Shown: one piece after another, positions 58,851 to 64,000 of the stretch
Numbering within the stretch: the first letter of the stretch is position 1
Layout of the letters: each line of letters starts with the position of its first letter
NCBI RefSeq assembly: GCF_030247185.1
Contig: NC_080572.1
Location: 178,898,866 to 178,962,865, forward strand
Direction: 5' to 3'
From: Malaya genurostris
Taxonomy: Eukaryota; Arthropoda; Insecta; Diptera; Culicidae
Length of the DNA: 64,000 bases
Notes under the pieces: generated by a model
What the model saw: only the letters and a program-made list of their open reading frames with translations
What the model was told of the DNA's origin: nothing
The model's database searches: none
Made by a program: the position numbers and the translations under genes

Positions 58851-60512
58851 TGCTTAATCCACCTATCAGTGAGATGATACCTTTTTTTATCAATCCGCAT
58901 GTGTTTTTTTCATGAATATTCTTCGGTTTTCATGACATTATTTTAATGACCGTCGTTTTAAGCTGCAATTTGACATTTTAATCACTCATTACTCTATCTA
59001 AAAAGGTTACAATCGATTAAACTTTTCATGATATGTCGAAGTGAGTTTCACTTTAGAATTTACGGTATTTTAAGGTACTTCCAGAGCCGGTATTCAGTAA
59101 TTCCAGAATCGGAAGTCAGCATTGAATAAAATTAATTAATTTTGTGTGGGACTATAAGTTTATTTTAATTTGAATTTTTTCTGAAACTCGATTTGGCTTT
59201 ATTTGAGAAAACGATTGAGCTTTGAGAAACGATTCGATACTGGAGCCGGAATTCGAAAATCGGTGTAGCCGAAGTCAGACAAATTCACCTGATTAGTTTA
59301 CATTTGTTTCAATATGTTTAAAAATCAGTATAGACATCTTTGAGAAATCGTAGTACGAGTTAAATTGTTGGGTGCCTTCCGAATCGAAAGCTGAATACCA
59401 CTAAAACTGAAATAAGTTTATTTGGTTGTCGACTATTCCAATCAGCAAATCTTAGATGATTCTTAGATATCATTTGAATCTTAGATCGGTTCAGCCATCT
59501 ACGAGGAAAATAAGTTACACAATTTTAATTTCGTTTCACATATCATCCTGTAGTTCCGGAACCAGAAGTCGGATCCAAACATAATTCAGGAACCTTGTTT
59601 AGGAGCATACGAATTTTCATATGAATCTGAGTTTGTAGAAAACGGTTGAGTCATCTTCGAAAATAAGGTAAAAAATTGTGTGAAATTATTTGTCACATAC
59701 GCATTTGCTGATCTCGACGAACTGATTCAAATGGTATATGGGTGTTTTGTTCTTCCAGCATTTATTGCTGTAAGCAGTTTAAATCAATGTAATTATGAAA
59801 TTGTTCTGAATTCGGAAGTACTGCCATCTTTCCAATATGTCATATTCGAACGATTATGTTGCCAAAAACGAACCGTGCTAAAATTGGTCCGAGGCAAAAT
59901 GTCATGAAAAATAATGCTGTACACTGTCTTTTGGATACTTAGAAACTATTGTATGTAACAGTATAAAAAATCGTGTTTTACGTTGCTCCCAAGCCTTTCT
60001 TTGCCATACAGCGCTCAGAACTTCTACTGCTGGAATATGGGGGAAAAGTCGCTTCCACAAAAAATTCGATATCTTCGTTAAAAATGGACGGATTTTAACA
60101 ATCTATGGCTTGTTGGATAGCTATTACCGTGCGGAATCTAAGTCTGAAAACATATTCTGTTTTCAAGTTCAATTGTGACAGATACTGTCAAAAAACTGAA
60201 AATTTTGACATAAAACTTCGTATAACTCAAAAAGTAAATATCCGATCTCAAAACCATTCAATAGCGTTTTGGGTGACGGGGAGACCTTTCATTTGCGACT
60301 AGTTTGATCAAAATCGGTCTAGCCATCTCTGAGATCTCGACCTCTTAGTTGACAACACACATACAGACACACACACATACACACACACAGACATTTGCTC
60401 AGTTCGTCGAGCTGAATCGATTGGTATATGACATTCGGCCCTCCGGGCCTCGGAAAATTTTTCTAAAGTTTGAGCGAATTCTATACCTATTTTTATAAAA
60501 AAAGGTAAAAAG
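58851..60512 (-). mobile_element. family A element, copy A6 (subtype b), near complete
   Basis: It is the reverse complement of A2 and A4: it starts with CTTAATCCACCTATCAGTG and GATGATACC, and ends with the GC hairpin GGCCCTCCGGGCC, GCGAATTCTATACC and an A-rich edge (AAAAAAAGGTAAAAAG). The CA run corresponds to the GT run of plus copies. Confidence 0.68.
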
Positions 60513-60941
60513 AAAAAATAAACATGCATGAATGCGTGATGCGACCCGAGAAAGTTTTCGGAGCGAAACTACACGATTGGAGTCCGATCTCGAGCGACCC
60601 CAGGTTGCTAAAACAAACATATCAAAAGTTGTTTGGGTGACTCTGGGTCTCAGCTTTCGGGCTGCTCTGATCAATAAACGAAAACGGTATAACCAAATAC
60701 CAATTTATACCAATAATTTGTATTTGGTATAACTGTCTCGTGCCACATGTCAATAAAAACCTGTTTTAATCCACATAGTGGTGTAATGATGCCTTTCTCA
60801 AATTACTCATAACATCATAAATGTTACTGTAGAATTCGCAAAAACAACTGTTCATTGAATAGAAAAGTTTGTTCGAACTCAGTCTAACAAACTCTACAAA
60901 TTCTGTTTACCCTGTAGTTCCGGAACAGGAAGTAGTATCTA

Positions 60942-61866
60942 AAGGGTGATTTTTTAAGAGCTTGAGAACTTTTTTAAACAATAAAACGCATAAAATTTGC
61001 AAAATCTCATCGGTTCTTTATTTTAAACGTTAGATTGGTACATGACATTTACTTTTTGAAGATAATTTCATTTAAATGTTGACCGCGGCTGCGTCTTAGG
61101 TGGTCCATTCGGAAAATCCGCTTTTTTATCGACAAATTTTGTTCAGCGATGAGGCTCATTTCTGGTTGAATGGCTACGTAAATAAGCAAAATTGCCGCAT
61201 TTGGAGTGAAGAGCAACCAGAAGCCGTTCAAGAACTGCCCATGCATCCCGAAAAATGCACTGTTTGGTGTGGTTTGTACGCTGGTGGAATCATTGGACCG
61301 TATTTTTTCAAAGATGCTGTTGGACGCAACGTTACAGTGAATGGCGATCGTTATCGTTCGATGCTAACAAACTTTTTGTTGCCAAAAATGGAAGAACTGA
61401 ACTTGGTTGACATGTGGTTTCAACAAGATGGCGCTACATGCCACACAGCTCGCGATTCTATGGCCATTTTGAGGGAAAACTTCGGAGAACAATTCATCTC
61501 AAGAAATGGACCGGTAAGTTGGCCACCAAGATCATGCGATTTGACGCCTTTAGACTATTTTTTGTGGGGCTACGTCAAGTCTAAAGTCTACAGAAATAAG
61601 CCAGTAACTATTCCAGCTTTGGAAGACAACATTTCCGAAGAAATTCGGGCTATTCCGGCCGAAATGCTCGAAAAAGTTGCCCAAAATTGGACTTTCCGAA
61701 TGGACCACCTAAGACGCAGCCGCGGTCAACATTTAAATGAAATTATCTTCAAAAAGTAAATGTCATGTACCAATCTAACGTTTAAAATAAAGAACCGATG
61801 AGATTTTGCAAATTTTATGCGTTTTATTGTTTAAAAAAGTTCTCAAGCTCTTAAAAAATCACTCTT
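60942..61866 (+). mobile_element. DD41D (Tc1/mariner superfamily) element with 173-bp inverted arms
   Basis: The two arms, 60942-61114 and 61694-61866, are inverted copies that I read as identical at 172 of 173 positions. TA dinucleotides at 60940-60941 and 61867-61868 flank the element, the target duplication of this superfamily. The right arm encodes the transposase C-terminus, so the left arm is an inverted duplicate of the 3' end. The normal 5' end and the DNA-binding part of the gene are gone. The near identity of the arms points to a recent event. Confidence 0.9.
61100..61759 (+). CDS. DD41D transposase catalytic part, N-terminally truncated
   Basis: A 219-codon frame covers the DDE catalytic core: D17 in LFSDEAHFWLNG, D110 in WFQQDGATCHTAR, and D152 in CDLTPLDYFLWG. 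I count 41 residues between the last two, the DD41D spacing of the rosa/Visitor-type families. It ends RMDHLRRSRGQHLNEIIFKK. The N-terminal HTH domains, usually more than 100 residues, are missing. The first residues (MVHSENP) come from the left inverted arm read antisense to the normal C-terminal code. The catalytic residues look intact, but without a DNA-binding part it should not act on element ends. Confidence 0.85.
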   Translation: MVHSENPLFYRQILFSDEAHFWLNGYVNKQNCRIWSEEQPEAVQELPMHPEKCTVWCGLYAGGIIGPYFFKDAVGRNVTVNGDRYRSMLTNFLLPKMEELNLVDMWFQQDGATCHTARDSMAILRENFGEQFISRNGPVSWPPRSCDLTPLDYFLWGYVKSKVYRNKPVTIPALEDNISEEIRAIPAEMLEKVAQNWTFRMDHLRRSRGQHLNEIIFKK

Positions 61867-62309
61867 TACAACAAATTTAGGAATTCCGTATGAAACTGTA
61901 AGACTTTGAACCTATAAATTTGTAAAAATCGATCGAGAGAAAAAAAACTTTTCCTTATATCTTGAAAATATCAATTTTCATCTTAATATTTTTATTTTCT
62001 GATATGCTGTAAAATACAACTGATGTACTTTATTGCTCTTTGATTGAAGATGGAAGAGTAACAATCAAAAAAGTGTTTTTTTTTGTTTTTAACAAAAATT
62101 CTAATTTTTGGAAAATGCTCTGCAGTTTGCATTTTTTAGGTTTTTCGACTTTATGAAACACAAGTACAAAATAAATTTTTCTTGAATACTACCGCTTTAC
62201 TAGTAATAGTGGATTTCTATTATGTTAAAGTATCTTATTAAACTATGTAAACTATGTAATCGACGAAAAAAATAAGTGCATAAAGTGGTTTTCGTGGTTC
62301 AAATTTGAG

Positions 62310-62745
62310 AATTTTTATATGGACTACAAGAAAGTTCCGGAGAACAGAAAAAGTGCATGTGGTGGTATCAACTGGGCGCTATTTATTATGAACTACTCAA
62401 ATAAATTTGGACAGAGCATTGCATGAAAAGCGGACGCAATACGAAGATCTTCATGACATAGTATTTTTTCTTCATGACAATGCAAGACTGCATGCTTCGA
62501 AAGTTGTAAAAGCTTTTTTTTTATAATCGCTGCAATGAAAAGTTCTGCCCCAGCCGCCTTTTTTATCAGACATTGCTCCATACGGTTGCCATTTGCTCCA
62601 ATCCATGGCGCATAACTTGTCAGCTCAGTGTCAAAAACTACGACACCCACCAAAAATTGGATCGATTCGTTTGTCGAATCTAAGGAAAAGGAATTTTTCA
62701 AACGTGGTATCCGAGTCTTAGTGGTGGTATATAACGATGGACTAT
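62310..62745 (+). pseudogene. mariner (DD34D) transposase fossil, central to C-terminal part
   Basis: Fragments in different frames read AIYYELLK, FLSDIAPYGCHLLQSMAHNLSAQ (third catalytic position, where the usual Asp of APSDYH is lost) and KEKEFFKRGIRVL. They follow the mariner order. Stops and indels are common. Confidence 0.75.
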
Positions 62746-63357
62746 GCTTGGGAAAAATGAAGGACTATGCTTTGAAAAACGGTACTGCAATGATTCTCAC
62801 TTGAAATCATGAAACACTAATAATTTATTCCTACGTCTGATATATTCTAAATAGATTCATATAACGACATTTATATAGGTGTTCTATGTTATGTATGTTA
62901 TAAATATTCTGATTTCACTTATCATAGAGCCGTTTATTTAAATTTTACTGACACCGACTTCAGTTACAAAAGTCTGCCCCTTGTTTCTGTGATTTTTTTT
63001 GTCGACCCCGCAAACTATTGAAAATAACCTTTAAGTGGCAGCCCTTTCCTACCTATATAGAACTCTAATCGCATCGTCATTGCGCCATATATTTTATATG
63101 GAAGGATGAAAATAAAGTTTACAATACCCTATCTCTGAGAGGATATGGAGAGATTATTTCTTGTTCAAAAATTTTTATGCTTTAAACTGTAATCCTACAC
63201 TTATCTGAGAATTCAAAAAAAAATTAATACAGTGCAGGAAAAAAAAGTTTATTTTTTGGATATCTGCCACCTTGGCATCACTGTGCAGCGTTTCTGTTAC
63301 TTTTCTGTATGTAAGTCAAGCTAAACAGCATGAATCCGCAACATAAAACATGTAGTA
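62746..63357. other. no recognisable gene
   Basis: AT-rich sequence without element motifs. Confidence 0.35.
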
Positions 63358-63385
63358 GGATTATTATTATTATTAATATTATTAC

Positions 63386-63482
<97 letters not shown>
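63358..63482. repeat. (TTA)n microsatellite, about 41 units
   Basis: About 125 bp of TTA/ATT with a few variants near the left edge (TTAATATTATTACTA). The poly-Ile ORFs here are by-products. Confidence 0.95.
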
Positions 63483-63775
63483 GACATCACAACATCACCG
63501 GCACGGTATTAGTGCACTACCAGCTGTGGAAATTGTATATTTTCAAATAAATTTCAATTCATTGACGTTTTTCTATTCTTTCGGTCGGACCTAATCTAAA
63601 ATAGCAAAACTTTTTATCAACCGCAGCGCTGTCTTTTACCAATATCACACGCCAGTAGCAGACATCTGACACCATTTCGATTTCTTCTTGGCGTGTGCGA
63701 AATTGAACAAAGCACGCATCGTTAGTTTTGTGTTTTCTTTTTCTTTCGGTGTTGTACATATTGACTTTCTATATG

Positions 63776-64000
63776 GCGATTTGAAAACTTTGATACTCAT
63801 CGCCCTGTAACTGGGGAACCGGAAGTCGGATCCGAATGAAATTTCACAGTAGCTTTAAAGACAATATGAGCTCTAATTCGAATTAAGATTTGTGAAAATC
63901 GGTTCAAGCATCGCGGAGAAATCGAAGTGAGTTTTATTTCTGGAATTTTTCTTCACTACATTCGGTGTTCCGGAACAAGAAAATGAGGATCTAGACGAAC
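63776..64000 (-). mobile_element. family A fragment, copy A10, cut by the window end
   Basis: Reverse modules GGAACCGGAAGTCGGATCC, AAGATTTGTGAAAATCGG and GTGTTCCGGAACAAG match the family body. Confidence 0.55.

Larger units (their letters stand above)
60763..61945 (-). mobile_element. family A fragment, copy A7 (subtype a), interrupted by a DD41D element
   Basis: The left edge TTTTAATCCACATAGTGGTG and AATGATGCCTTTCTC is the reverse of the A1/A3 tail. The body continues to 60939 and resumes at 61869 with ACAAATTTAGGAATTCCGTA. Copy A3 (about 13625-13660 reversed) shows the uninterrupted order of these two parts. Confidence 0.65.

Noticed and set aside
63278..63512. Poly-isoleucine ORFs on both strands
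   Set aside because: They are translations of the TTA microsatellite.

Overview
The window looks like repeat-rich, AT-rich DNA from an insect, most likely a culicine mosquito (Aedes or a relative). The reasons are the mix of element families: a Juan-type Jockey retrotransposon with an intact ORF2, an ITmD37E transposon, a DD41D Tc1/mariner-superfamily element, an RTE retrotransposon with a short-repeat 3' tail, a tRNA-derived SINE, a Ty1/copia element and many short non-autonomous elements. The species call is an inference. I recognise no host protein-coding gene, tRNA, rRNA or CRISPR. The coding potential I can support belongs to transposable elements, mostly broken ones.

Layout. 0-2 kb: the tail of an RNase H-bearing non-LTR element and a frameshifted ITmD37E transposase. 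3.5-16 kb: short repeats and several copies of one non-coding family, called family A here; copy A1 (4.35-8.41 kb) holds ten 329-bp tandem units. A SINE with a 12-bp target duplication sits at 12.2 kb. 16-23.2 kb: a Jockey-superfamily element on the minus strand, split by a 1.4-kb unclassified stretch and a Juan-like element whose 884-residue ORF2 is open. 23.2-25.1 kb: two family A pieces head to head, then a hairpin-rich repeat. 25.1-28.3 kb: no recognisable repeat or gene.

28.3-32 kb: a degenerate satellite that passes into 120 perfect copies of AGGTCC. 32.2-40.4 kb: a mariner fossil, a MITE, and a Ty1/copia element (TSD CTATC) that carries a Helitron in its 5' LTR and an 824-bp hAT-like MITE in its RT gene. 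41.1-42.2 kb: mariner and DD41D fossils. 45.3-46.9 kb: a large inverted repeat. 51.1-56.2 kb: a three-level nest in which family A contains a Jockey-type element, which contains an RTE element with an 11-bp TSD. A 122-copy heptamer array follows at 56.2-57.1 kb. 58.9-62.0 kb: two minus-strand family A copies, one interrupted by a young DD41D element with 173-bp inverted arms. The window ends with a mariner fossil, a TTA microsatellite and another family A piece.

The elements do not form a pathway. What they share is a history of layered insertion, and several junctions (TSDs, split reading frames, split LTR) let the order of events be read directly. Boundaries of non-coding repeats are approximate because they were found by eye.
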